64,000 bases of DNA from Podospora pseudocomata. Its lineage: Eukaryota; Ascomycota; Sordariomycetes; Sordariales; Podosporaceae. The stretch spans positions 558,001-622,000 of the forward strand of contig NW_026946363.1 in the NCBI RefSeq assembly GCF_035222375.1. Direction: 5' to 3'. Of this stretch, positions 50,116 to 60,585 are shown piece by piece. Position 1 is the first letter of the stretch. Each line of letters opens with the position of its first letter. The notes under the pieces were generated by a model. That model was not told the DNA's origin. It did no database searches and was given only the letters and a program-made list of their open reading frames with translations. A program made the translations under genes and the position numbers.

Positions 50116-50798
50116 ATGTTTCTGCGCACAGCAGCCAAGCTGCTGCTCTCAGCCAGCGTGCTGGTGAGCTCAGCTCTTGCACACAACATCCAGCTCCCAG
50201 CCCACGGGCGCGAATGCTTCCACGAGAACCTGCACCGCGATGACAGGATGACGGTCACTTTCCAAGTTGGCGACAGGGAGTTCGGAAGCTCTGGCAATCT
50301 TGATATTGATTTCTGGGTATGTCTTGGTTCTCAATGGGCGGAAGGGGGAGCAGTCGACTAACCAAGTTTTGTTTCGATCCACAGATCACCAACCCTGTCG
50401 GCGGATTCGAAGTAAACGAAAAGTCCATCTCCAACGGCGACTTCTCCTTCGAGGCCAAGCATGACGGCAAGTACCTGTACTGCTTCGGCAACGAGCACTG
50501 GGGTGCCCACTCCAAAGAGGTCTCCTTCAACGTTCACGGCATCGTCTACGTCTCCGAGGCCGATGCCCCCCAGGATCCCCTCGAGGTGGAGGTGCGCAAG
50601 CTGTCAGAAATGCTGGAGCGGGTCAAGGATGAGCAGGGCTATATCATTGTTCGTGAGCGCACCCACCGTAACACGGCCGAGAGCACCAACAGCAGAGTCA
50701 AGTGGTGGAACTTGTTTGTTATCGGTATTGTTGTCGGCGAGAGCGTCTTCCAGGTCTGGTGGCTCAGGAGATTCTTTGAGGTCAAGCGGGTTGTTTAA
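50116..50798 (+). CDS. emp24: EMP24-type p24 cargo receptor
   Basis: p24-beta family member that cycles between ER and Golgi in COPII and COPI vesicles and sorts GPI-anchored proteins. Two exons (50116-50316 and 50385-50798, 68-nt intron) give 204 aa, the family's length. A signal peptide (about residues 1-22) ends ...SSALA before HNIQLPA. The GOLD domain follows with two Cys (GRECFHE and YLYCFGNE) that form its disulfide, and SFNVHGIVYV. The coiled-coil region contains VRKLSEML and the nearly invariant RERTHRNTAESTNSRVKWW. One C-terminal membrane span (about 172-192) precedes a short cytosolic tail RRFFEVKRVV, with the FF motif for COPII binding and basic residues for COPI. The intron splits the GOLD domain after Trp67. 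Confidence 0.94.
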
Positions 50799-51343
50799 GG
50801 AGGAGGCAAAGCCTCGGGGTTTGCATTGCTCAAATAAATGCATATATACACCTTTACTACACGGGTTATCCATATTTTGGGCGCAGGATCTGGCGGTGCG
50901 GAATATGAGAGTGGATTCAGGGGTAATTTTGTCTTTGGGGCTCATGAAGCACAGCAATGGTTTGATGTAAGAAGGAGAGGGTGTACCGTCACTGTCTGCC
51001 ATGAAGGCACAGGTGCTTGTAGATGCAATGTCACGATAATTCATGATCTATCACTTTGTTTTTGGTTTCGGAGCGCTGCTGATCGCATGGAGTGCCCAGT
51101 GGCTAGAAAAGGCCATCTCTTTTCACTGGTCACGCTGCTGGACCATCAGCCAAACAAGCATTTTCAATCATGTACAGCAGATTCATTCATCTACTCGTCT
51201 AGAAACAGATCTTTGCTCGTGCTCTTCATATGCCAACAGAAGCAGGTAAACCAATTATATCCCCAACGCCGTCGGAAACCCAACCAAAGAAGGTAATCAA
51301 GGAAACCACCCATGTATAATATCCTCCCCTCTCCATGGGTATC
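50799..51343. other. Intergenic: convergent 3' ends of emp24 and DUF3405 gene
   Basis: 545 nt between convergent genes, with AATAAATGCATATATA-like sequence at 50831-50850 that could direct emp24 polyadenylation. Nothing else seen. Confidence 0.5.
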
Positions 51344-54034
51344 TCAAGCAGAAGGATCAACCTCCACAAAAACCTCATCCTCCTCCCTCCTATGCTCCTC
51401 CACCGGCAACTCCACCTCCTTCACCGGGTGCAACAACATGGGCGGTAAACACATCCTCCCCTCCCCACCTCTCATCCCCCCGGGCGTCTTCTCATCCTTT
51501 GTCCCAGTCTCGTCCACCTCCAACTCGAACTGTTCCCCCCCATCATTATTCACCTTGAGCCCCATCCACCGTCTATACAAATTCCCACTAAACCCCGCGT
51601 TGTAGAACCACGTCAGCCCCCTCATGTTGTGCTCCTTGTCACCGTAAACCGATGTCCTGCCCCCACCAGAGGCACCATTCCTCCCGCCGTTGAGGACCCG
51701 TGCGAGGTAATCCGCCGGCCAGGCTCTGTCGACAAACACAGGGTGAGGTGCATACACAGCCTTAAACCCGTGGTGAAGCGCCACCGTGGCTGGCCACATT
51801 TCCGGAAACGCGTGGTGTTTCTTGAAGGCTGTCTCCCTGTGCATGAGAAGGAGTAGTCGTCTTGACATTCTAGACGCGGTGATGATCTGAGCTCTTCGCG
51901 GCGGGAGGCCACGTTGGGTGTTGTACCCCGTGATATCACTCGCCAGCTTCCAGGATGTTCCCTCCGGATCGAAAATGGGCGACAAGGTGATGAGATCGGG
52001 CTCTTCCCCGACGCCCCACGTATATTTATCCCTTTCGTAAGAAGTAGGGGGGACAGGGTCGTGCTCGTGCTCGAACCAATCTTTGGGATCTTCTGGCCGC
52101 AAGGGACCCCAGACCGAGCTTTCGGTTTGGGGTTTTGTCACTGGGGGAGAGGGGGATTTGATGGAGCCGGGGAGTTTATCCCACATGTTGTCTGCCGTCA
52201 CGGTCCCATGCTCGGTTTGGACGCGGGCCATTTGCTTGAAGTCCTCCCATGAGCCGTGGACATAAGGCATGTAGAACCTGCTGTTGCGCTCCCAGAGGCC
52301 TTTTCGAGGTTGGGTTTTGGACCAATTCTCGAGTTTGGTCAGGAGGTCGTAGTAGTGGCCTGTGTAGCGGATGTCCATTTCCCATTGCCAAAAGTACTCG
52401 TATTCCGGGTGGTTGTAGGCGAAGTGCTGCATGGCCATTTGGAGGCCACGGTAGGAGCCGTGGACGGGGAGGTCGGGACCGCGGGTGAAGAGGTCGACGA
52501 TGCCTTGGTAGACGGCGAGCATTTGGGTTTGGGACCAGAGGGTGGCGATGCCGCGGAACTCTTTGGGGACGGTCTCGTTGATGCGGGCGCGGTAGGCTTC
52601 GTCGTCGGCCCAGACGGGGTTGCGGGCGTCGTTGCGGACTTGGACGAGGAGGTGGACGTCGTAGCGGCCGCCAGAAGCAAGAGAGAGCTCGGCGATGAGG
52701 GCGCGGAGGTTGAGGATGTCTTCCTCCTTCCACTGAAACTCATCCCAGCAGCGGAGGACGACAGCGGTGCGAGGGAGGTCGCCTTGGGGGTTTTCCTGCG
52801 GAGGTTTCTCTTCCTCTGTCGCAGTCTTGTTATGTCCGGCCGCGGTAGGCCTGACGCTCTCAACCACGGGCGTCTTGGCCTCGCGCGCAGCGAGTTTCGC
52901 ACCCCTAATTCCATCCCCAATATGGAACCCACTCGGCGCCGCCTCCTTCCTCACCAAAGGCTTATACCTCTTGGCGTTGGCTTCATAACACCGTCTCTGC
53001 GCATCCGCCCAGTCGACCGTCCTATAATCCACCTCCTGCCCCGTCCCCCGAAACTCCCCCGCCCCCTCCCTGTCCCCGTGCTCGCCCACCCCAAGCCCCC
53101 CCTTCTTAATAGAATACCCATACCCATAAGGCCCATACCTCCCAAACCTCTCAAAGCACACATCCTCCGGCAACGCCAAAAGCTCATAACTCCCCAGCAC
53201 ATTGTCCGGAAACCCATCCGGCCTACCCTCCAGATACCTCACCCCAGGAACTTTTACTTTTCCCCCTCCCACCTCCAAAAAACACTCCTCCACCTCCCCC
53301 TTCTGGGGCAAAACACCCCCCTTGTACCCCTCAAACCCCTTACTCTCAGGCACCCCCTTCCCCGTCCTTGTCCCCTCCCCTCCATCCCAGCCCTTTTCCT
53401 CTCCTAATCTCGGATACTCAGGCACATTCCCCTCCAACCCAACCAACCTCCTCACCCCCCCGTAATACCTCGTCAAAAAATCAAACTGCTCCCACACCGC
53501 AGGAACGGGCTTTTTAATTGCTTCCGTCTTCCCCTCCGCGATCCGTTTATTTTCTAGTTGCGACGCGCGGATGAGGCCAAAGATGAAGATTACTATGGTT
53601 GACATCATCAGGATGCACAGCCAGCGAATAACCTTGTTCGGGAGACGGTACAAAAACCTTGGCCGGGCTACTGGCCCCCTCCGTGGGGGTTTACGATGCC
53701 CATGTTTGGGGAGGAGCATGTTTATTGTTGAGGTGCGGCGGGAGGAGTCTAGGGATGATGAGCTGGGGGAGGTGGTGGGGTAGTCGCTGTCGTCGTCGGC
53801 TTCGGAGCTGGAGGAGAAGGGGGAGAGTTCAGAGTCGGAGTAGCGCTCTTTGGTTGTTGCTGCTGCTGCTGTTGTTGTTGTTGTTGGGGAGCGGATGGGG
53901 CGGCGGGAGGAGGATGTGCTGAAGGAGTGTTTATGGTATTTTGGGGGGACTTCCTTGTATAAAGGGAGTTTGTTGTTGTTGTTAAGGTCGCTTCCTCGTG
54001 GGCGGAGGGGGTTGAGGCTGGAGAGGAGACCCAT
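51344..54034 (-). CDS. DUF3405 family single-pass membrane protein
   Basis: Single exon, 896 aa. The first 130 residues are basic, Ser/Thr-rich and disordered. One membrane span lies at about 135-155 (VIRWLCILMMSTIVIFIFG), giving a type II topology. A variable Gly-rich region follows to about residue 400, then a conserved globular domain. It has VVLRCWDEFQW, HLLVQVRND, ATLWSQTQMLAVY, HFAYNHPEYEYFWQWEMDIRY and the long motif beginning NSRFYMPYVHGSW. The WEMD segment, after an aromatic run, resembles the DxD metal site of glycosyltransferases, and the type II layout would fit a Golgi enzyme, but no activity has been established for DUF3405 to my knowledge. Fungal DUF3405 proteins are usually 600-900 aa, so the length is normal. 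Coding-strand base use alternates C-rich, G-rich, C-rich, G-rich along the gene. Confidence 0.8.
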   Translation of the reverse strand: MGLLSSLNPLRPRGSDLNNNNKLPLYKEVPPKYHKHSFSTSSSRRPIRSPTTTTTAAAATTKERYSDSELSPFSSSSEADDDSDYPTTSPSSSSLDSSRRTSTINMLLPKHGHRKPPRRGPVARPRFLYRLPNKVIRWLCILMMSTIVIFIFGLIRASQLENKRIAEGKTEAIKKPVPAVWEQFDFLTRYYGGVRRLVGLEGNVPEYPRLGEEKGWDGGEGTRTGKGVPESKGFEGYKGGVLPQKGEVEECFLEVGGGKVKVPGVRYLEGRPDGFPDNVLGSYELLALPEDVCFERFGRYGPYGYGYSIKKGGLGVGEHGDREGAGEFRGTGQEVDYRTVDWADAQRRCYEANAKRYKPLVRKEAAPSGFHIGDGIRGAKLAAREAKTPVVESVRPTAAGHNKTATEEEKPPQENPQGDLPRTAVVLRCWDEFQWKEEDILNLRALIAELSLASGGRYDVHLLVQVRNDARNPVWADDEAYRARINETVPKEFRGIATLWSQTQMLAVYQGIVDLFTRGPDLPVHGSYRGLQMAMQHFAYNHPEYEYFWQWEMDIRYTGHYYDLLTKLENWSKTQPRKGLWERNSRFYMPYVHGSWEDFKQMARVQTEHGTVTADNMWDKLPGSIKSPSPPVTKPQTESSVWGPLRPEDPKDWFEHEHDPVPPTSYERDKYTWGVGEEPDLITLSPIFDPEGTSWKLASDITGYNTQRGLPPRRAQIITASRMSRRLLLLMHRETAFKKHHAFPEMWPATVALHHGFKAVYAPHPVFVDRAWPADYLARVLNGGRNGASGGGRTSVYGDKEHNMRGLTWFYNAGFSGNLYRRWMGLKVNNDGGEQFELEVDETGTKDEKTPGGMRGGEGRMCLPPMLLHPVKEVELPVEEHRREEDEVFVEVDPSA

Positions 54035-55947
54035 TTTGGGGTAGGTTTGAGGACTGGAGGGGTTGGGGGGGTTAGTTGAGGGTTTGAATGGGGGGGAATA
54101 GCTTCAGAAATGGGTGCTTTACCTGAAAAACAGACCAGACGATCAGAGTCTACGAGACTCCCTCGCTGAGGCTTTGCAATCAGATGCCAATTGTCGCCAT
54201 ACACTCTTGTGTTTGTCCAAAACCGAATCCAACAAAGAAATGTGTCGAGTTTTGCCTGTTGGGCGTTGTTGATACTGCCCGATAAGATTTCAAAAGTCAA
54301 CAATGAACAATTGACAGTCACAAGTCAATTCAACCCGGGCCGGTGGATATCGTGGGCTTCCCAAAGTATGTACAATCAACAAGCGTGCATAAGCTCCATT
54401 GAATATATTTCTGGGAAGCTGCTGCAGGATGCACTTCAACAACAAGTTGGATTGCCATGACGGGCGGTGTTGTGAACCCCCGCACTGATTGGTCGTCTGA
54501 ATGCTGTTGTGAGCAGCATCGCGTGTTGCTCGGCAACGGGGGGCTCTCGGACAGGGTTTGGACCTTGGTTATCGTGGGGTAAGCGCCAGCCAAGGCTAGC
54601 TTGGCTTGTCCAACTTTGATGTGATCACGATTTGGATGGACTTTGGGAAGTGAAGCATCTTTTTTTTTTTTTGAAGATATCGCAAGGTTCTGCCTGAGGC
54701 TTTCAATTGATACTCGGTAAAGGTTCGCGAGACAGGATCGGTTCCGAAGTGCTGGGAGCGGGCGCATTCCAAAGCTCGTGTTAGTGTCGAATCTGTAGAG
54801 AACACGCTGTTCTCATCACAATGGTGACTCATGGTAAAATGATAGTTTCAGCACACGATCTACTAGCATGGTTTACTGTGGTGAAGATAAGATGAAAGAA
54901 TGAGATGGAAGTCATTTCTCGTCTGAGGTTCTGCGATCTGTCTTTTTTCGTATTGTAAGAGTCATCCATTGTGTGAGCTGGCCGGCGGTTAGCATGAGCA
55001 TAGGGCTGTTGTGGGTTAGAGCTCATCTCCATTGGGAACAAGATGAACCTTCGTTGTGATCATCTCGTTTTTGGGAACTGAGATGTGTCTTTTTCAAGAA
55101 ATGAAAGAGTCATCGGTGGGTTGCTGGTGTGTGTGTGTTGGCCTAGGCTGGTGCGGTTTGAGGATGCGGCAAAGCGGATGAGGACGATAAGTCCGAGGTG
55201 TGACCTTGGACTTTAGAGACCAACTTTAAAGGTCAGAAAGAGAAAAACCTAGGGCCTCAGATGCTTAAATTTCGAAAAATTGTGCCTGTTCTGTCGGATG
55301 TGAATGAAGTAGTTGGTGCTCCAGTGTCTGAATCGGTCAGGTCAGGGGTAAAAGGTCACGTACATGGCTGAATATGGGACAATCGCAGTTCAGCAAAGTA
55401 TCTGAAGCCTCTGACAACCATAATCAAGTGCAAATACCGAGCTAAGCCCTGTACCTGGATCCCTACCACCGATCTACCCACACTGCCGGATCCGAATGGC
55501 AAGGCTGGGGGAGGCAGTGGTCGCAGAGGGGGAGGGTTGTTATGGTGGTGGGCCAGCTTCGACCCGCGCAGCTAGGTTCATGGTTTCAGACCCGGACCAG
55601 AACATTGGCATCTGTGACTCTTTCTCGTATTCCTGGTTTCAACAGAGGAATATGTGTTCTGTACTGAGTTCTCGTTGAATCCAGCATCTTCTGATGAGGC
55701 CGATTGTGAGGTCTGTACCCGGGAGGTATCATGCTGTGCCATCATCCATGATGTTGACAGATTGTCAGAAGTTGAATGGCGGCTTCGATTAATTTTGTTA
55801 TAACAGCTTCACACCTCAGGCTTTCTTGTCATCAGTATACCTTCCCACTCATACCCATTGTTTATACATATCACTTCAATCTTGGGGATTCAGAAGATAG
55901 GCACCTACCACAAGTCCAACAACTCGTAACAGCACCAACCTCACAAG
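54035..55947. other. Intergenic: divergent promoters of DUF3405 and BiP-like genes
   Basis: 1.9 kb with no supported ORF. I looked for a typical unfolded-protein-response element (CAGCGTG or CCAAT-N9-CCACG) before the BiP-like gene and saw none. A 13-nt T-run lies near 54660. Nothing else seen. Confidence 0.5.
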
Positions 55948-58320
55948 ATGTTTCTCCGCAAAACACGCCGAAAAGTACCCCTCAAACCCCCTCACCTCCG
56001 CCCACCTCCTCAAAGCTCCTACCGCAAACTCCCCCTCTACCTCACCCTCTCCCTCTGCCTCATAGCCCTCATCATCTTCCCCCTCGCCATCCTCCCCGTA
56101 GCCTCCGCCAAATCCATCGTCTCCAGTGAACCCGCCCCAGGAGAACCCATCATCGGCATCGACCTCGGCACCACCTTCTCCTGCGTGGGCGTCCTGAAAG
56201 ATGGCAAAGTCGACATCATCACCAACGACCAAGGAAGCCGAATCACACCAAGCTACGTAGCCTGGACCAAAGAAGGAGAGAGGTTGGTGGGCGAGGGGGC
56301 CAAGAACCAATTTGCGAGCAACCCCAGGAACACGATATTTGATATCAAGCGGTTGATCGGGAGGTCGTTTTCAGACAAGGGGGTGCAGGAGGATGCGAAA
56401 CATATGCCTTTTACCGTTAAGAAGAGCGGGACGACGGGTGGTCCGGTGGTGGAGGTTGACGTTTCTGGACAAGGGGACATGAAGACGTTTACTCCGGAGG
56501 AAATCAGTGCGATGGTGCTGGGGAAGATGAAGGAGGTTGCCGAGGGGTTTCTTGGTGTGCCGTGAGTATTTTCTTCTTTCCACACCCTGTTGGAAAAACG
56601 TGCTGACATGACCTTTCTCAGAGTCAAGCACGCCGTGGTCACCGTCCCGGCCTACTTCAGCGACAAACAACGCCAGGCGACCAAAGACGCAGGCCTCATC
56701 GCCGGCCTCAACATCGTCCGTGTCATCAACGAGCCCACCGCCGCCGCTTTAGCCTACGGCATCGACAAAGTTGACGGCGAACGCACCATCCTCGTCTACG
56801 ACCTCGGAGGCGGCACATTTGACGTCTCGTTGCTTCAGCTCGAGGACGGTGTGTTTGAAGTCTTGTCAACAGCAGGCGACACAAGACTGGGCGGCGAGGA
56901 TTTCGACAACAAAGTCATCAAGCACCTCGCTACCCAGTTCTCCAAGGCCAATGGTGGAGCCGATGTGACGAACGACGTCAAAGCGATGGGCAAGCTGAAG
57001 AGGGAGGCTGAGAAAGCCAAACGGACGCTGAGCTCGCAGATGAGTGCTAGGGTTGAGATTGAGGGGTTGCACAAGGGGTTGGACTTTGAGTACACGCTCA
57101 CCAGGGCCAATTTTGAGGAGTTGAATATGGCCATGTTCAAGAAGACGCTGAAGACGGTGGAGCAGGCGCTGAAAGATGCAAAGGTTGACAAGAAGGATGT
57201 GACTGATATCGTGATGGTGGGAGGGTCGACGAGGATTCCAAAGATTCGCGAGTTGGTCGAGGCGTACTTTGGGAAGAAGGTTAGCCTGGGAGTTAATCCC
57301 GATGAGGCTGTTGCTCATGGAGCTGCGCTGCAGGGCGGTGTAAGCGTTCACATTTCAAAGCCGCAAGGGAAAGATGCTGATAATTCTGTTAGATCATTGC
57401 CGGCGAGGAATTCTTGATCACGAGAGCTATCTTGGATATCACCCCCCTCACGCTGGGTATCGAGACCACAGGAGGAGTCATGGTAGGCGCATTCACCTTG
57501 ATTACCATATGGAGAGTGATTCCATGAGCTGACAGGAGAGAAGACCAAGTTGATCTTGCGAAACACGGCGATTCCCACGGTAAGTCCTCAGAACTCATGG
57601 CAGTCTCTCCGTCTCACTAACCGGGCCGCAGAAAAAATCCCAAATCTTTTCAACAGCAGCGGACAACCAAAACGTTGTTCAGATCAAGGTCTACGAGGGC
57701 GAGCGCGCACTGACCAAGGACAACAACCTCCTGGGCAAATTCGAACTCACGGGCATCCCACCAGCACCAAGGGGTGTCCCCCAGATCGAGGTCTCGTTTA
57801 CGATTGACGTCAATGGTATCTTGGAAGTCACCGCCCACGACAAGGGTACCGGGAAGGCAGAGAGCGTTACGATTACCAACGACCGAGGACGGCTGTCTGC
57901 CGAGGAAATCGAGCGTTTGATCTTGGAGGCCGAGGGGTATGCCGAGAAAGATAAGGAGATTCGAGAGCGGATCGAAGCCAGAAATGGGCTTGAGAACTAC
58001 GCTTTTAGCCTCAAGAACCAGATGAATGATGAACAGGGCATGGGTGGCAGGATTGATGGTGATGATAAGGATACTGTAAGTCGAGTTCCCAGACCTGTTG
58101 TTTGGACTGGTGCTAACGATGATTCCAGATTATGGATGCCCTGAGCGAGGCGATGGGTTGGTTGGATGAGAATGCCGCTACGGCGACGGCGGAGGACTTT
58201 GAAGAACAGAAGGAAAGGCTGTCGAATGTGGCTTATCCCATCACCAGCAAACTGTACGCCGAGTCTGGCGGTAGTGGTGCTGGCTACGATGGCGAGCCGG
58301 ATATTCATGATGAGTTGTAG
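55948..58320 (+). CDS. Divergent BiP/Kar2-like ER-lumenal Hsp70 with HDEL signal
   Basis: Hsp70 chaperone of the ER lumen. Six exons (55948-56561, 56622-57339, 57393-57482, 57544-57579, 57632-58075, 58129-58320) give 697 aa, against about 660 for usual fungal BiP. A basic, Pro-rich N-terminus of about 28 residues precedes a long hydrophobic signal (29-54). The nucleotide-binding domain has [47 protein letters not shown] and [11 protein letters not shown]. The substrate domain has [27 protein letters not shown] and [18 protein letters not shown]. The lid has [18 protein letters not shown], and the end is HDEL. Differences from canonical BiP include the extended N-terminus, TFSC for [13 protein letters not shown] for the usual VLLDVNPL-type sequence, and DISLRN-region changes ([10 protein letters not shown]). 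This points to a second, faster-evolving BiP paralogue, but no canonical copy is in view. Exon 4 is a 36-nt microexon using an AAG acceptor. Confidence 0.88.
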
Positions 58321-59123
58321 ATATGTACTTGGAACTGTGTTTTGACTGGGTACCAGTTCCATGCTAATCAGGATGGATATTGAACAGAGACATGGTTTAG
58401 GACCAGATTACCGTAGATATCCATCAAACAGACCGAGTTTCACAGTTTGTTTGTGGCGGTTGATATGCTCAAAGTGTGTCCATAACAGAAACATCTCGAC
58501 TTGCAATGATTCTACAGCAAACAGATGCCAGTTGGCCTGGTGTCCAGATAAGTCGAAGCTTTTCAACCTGTGCAAGTCATGCTAACCCCGGATCGGGAAC
58601 GATGCTTGGGTCGGTTAAACATCGGTGCAGACTTCCCCAGACCGGAGGTGGAGCCTTCTTCTAGGTTCCAGGTTGCCCCGTGCTTGAGAGGATTGGGGGG
58701 AGGCTCGGCAGGTGGCTGAAGACGAAAATACCGAGGTTCACGAGCGCTTTCGACCACCCGAGAAGGGTCGCTCCAGAACCAAGGCTCTCCACCCTTCTCT
58801 GCCGTCATCTTGAAAATCACCCCTTCACCCTTCTCTGTGCCGGAGACGCATTTCCTCCACCCATCCTTCCCTCTTTGATTTTAAGCCAGAAGCGACCTAC
58901 ACAATATTCTCGCACCAACAACGACTGACTCTTTGTTGCTCCGACAAATACGCGTGGGGCTGGTGTGTGTGGGCGGCTACCGAGGCCGGGCATCGACCAG
59001 TTTGCGACCTGTTCGCTGTGACCCGCTGTTGCCACCCCGGAAACCCTTGTCCGCCGGCTGAGCGCGCCTCTGTGCTTTTCTCAACATCCCAGCAACAGCA
59101 ACTCTCCCCCCGTTTGCAACACG
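58321..59123. other. Intergenic: BiP-like 3' region and PEX13 promoter
   Basis: About 800 nt between two plus-strand genes. Sequence from 58.85 kb is C-rich and leader-like. Open frames run into the PEX13 exon in another phase and are not supported. Confidence 0.5.
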
Positions 59124-60585
59124 ATGGCATCGCCGCCAAAACCGTGGGAAAGACCAGGCGCAGCGTCTGGAACGACTGGTTAGTGCCTCTTTATTATCAT
59201 ACGCTCATTCGGATTCATTCAGAGCATCTTACTAATCACGCAACAATAGCAACTCTTTCTTCCCCATCCTCAGCCGCTCCAGCTGCGACAACAACTGCGA
59301 CTCCCAACGCACTTTCCAATCCCGCCATGGCGACTTCCACCACAACCGCGTCCGGTGCCCCGCCGATACCGCCAGTTCCGGCCTCTCTGACCTCTTCGGT
59401 CACACAGAACGCGGCTGCTTACAGCAGGCCATACGCCGCCTCGCCCTATGGCGGAGGTTACGGTTCAGCCTACTCGTCGCCCTACTCATCACCATACAAC
59501 AGATATGGCACTATGGGCGGTATGGGTGGTTATGGGGGCTATGGAAGTAGCATGTATGGAGGCATGGGTGGATATGGTGGCGGCATGTACGGAGGAGGCA
59601 TGTACGGGGGCGGGATGCCAGGAGACCCAAACAACCCGGAAAGTCTCACCAACCGCTTCAACATGAGCACCCAGGCCACCTTCCAGATGCTCGAAGGCAT
59701 TGTAGGCGCTTTCGGAGGATTTGCCCAGATGCTGGAGAGCACTTACATGGCCACGCATTCCAGCTTCTTCGGTAAGTGACGTCGCCAACAGATTGATATT
59801 GGCGCGAGACTGACGTTATCATAGCCATGGTATCTGTGGCCGAACAGTTTGGAAACCTACGTGACACCCTCGGCTCAGTCTTGGGTATCTTTACCCTGAT
59901 GCGTTGGATTCGCACCCTGATCGCCAGGATTACAGGCAGACCCCCACCGGTGGATGCCACAGCCCTCACGCCCGCTGCGTTCGCCCGCTTCGAGGGCCGC
60001 AAGCTTCCCGACGGCAGCGCCCCACCCAAGCCCAGCCGCAAGCCTCTCTTCTTCTTCCTCCTCGCCGCCTTCGGCCTTCCGATGATCATGAGCAGGATTA
60101 TCCGAGGGCTGGCTGCCAGCGCTGAAGAAGAGGAGCGCAAGCGCCAAATCATGGCTGCTCAGCAAGTTGTTGACCCCAACAATCTTGTCTTCTGCCGCGT
60201 GCTCTACGACTTTACCCCTGCCAATAGCGGTCCGGCTGCCGTTCAGGGAGTCGATATCCAGGTGCACAAGGGCGACTTTGTTGCCGTCCTGAGCAAGAGC
60301 GATCCCATGGGCAACCCAAGCGAGTGGTGGAAGTGCCGCGCTCGCGATGGAAGAATTGGATATCTCCCTGCGAATTTCCTCGAAGTTATGCGCAAACCCA
60401 ACGAGCCTATCGCTGCCATCAAGAACACCCCCGCCAGCGAGAGCAGTAGAACTAGCTCCTTGACCAGCTCCGTCAGCGCCCCTGGCACGCTCAGCACGAA
60501 CCCCCTGAAGGCCCCCCCGATGCCGACAACCAAGGTTGGCGACGTGACCGTGGAGAGCTTCCAGAAGTCAACGTTCCAATCTTAG
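59124..60585 (+). CDS. pex13: Peroxin PEX13, peroxisomal docking protein with SH3 domain
   Basis: Peroxisomal membrane component of the docking/translocation module that receives cargo-loaded Pex5 and Pex7 and binds Pex14. Three exons (59124-59178, 59250-59771, 59825-60585; introns 71 and 53 nt) give 445 aa. It begins MASPPKPWER, the usual start of fungal Pex13. A Tyr/Gly-rich low-complexity region (about 95-170, repeats of YGG, MYGG and GGM) matches the YG domain proposed to form the import phase. The helical membrane region has NRFNMSTQATFQMLEGIVGAF trimmed to its key residues N, F, Q and M, FAQMLESTYMATHSSFF, and a hydrophobic span at FFFLLAAFGLPMI. The SH3 domain lies at about 313-381 (CRVLYDFTP, SEWWKCR, GYLPANFLEV). 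It ends VTVESFQKSTFQS and TAG. An open frame continues in phase beyond this stop (separate entry). PEX13 ends at a natural-looking C-terminus, so this stop is probably used. Confidence 0.94.

Noticed and set aside
52256-53407. 383-codon plus-strand open frame
   Set aside because: Antisense shadow of the DUF3405 gene; composition follows the C/G blocks of the sense gene.
58967-59779. 270-codon frame running through PEX13 exon 1 and intron 1
   Set aside because: It reads exon 1 in the wrong phase; the GTTAGT and AATAG sites give the conserved MASPPKPWER start instead.
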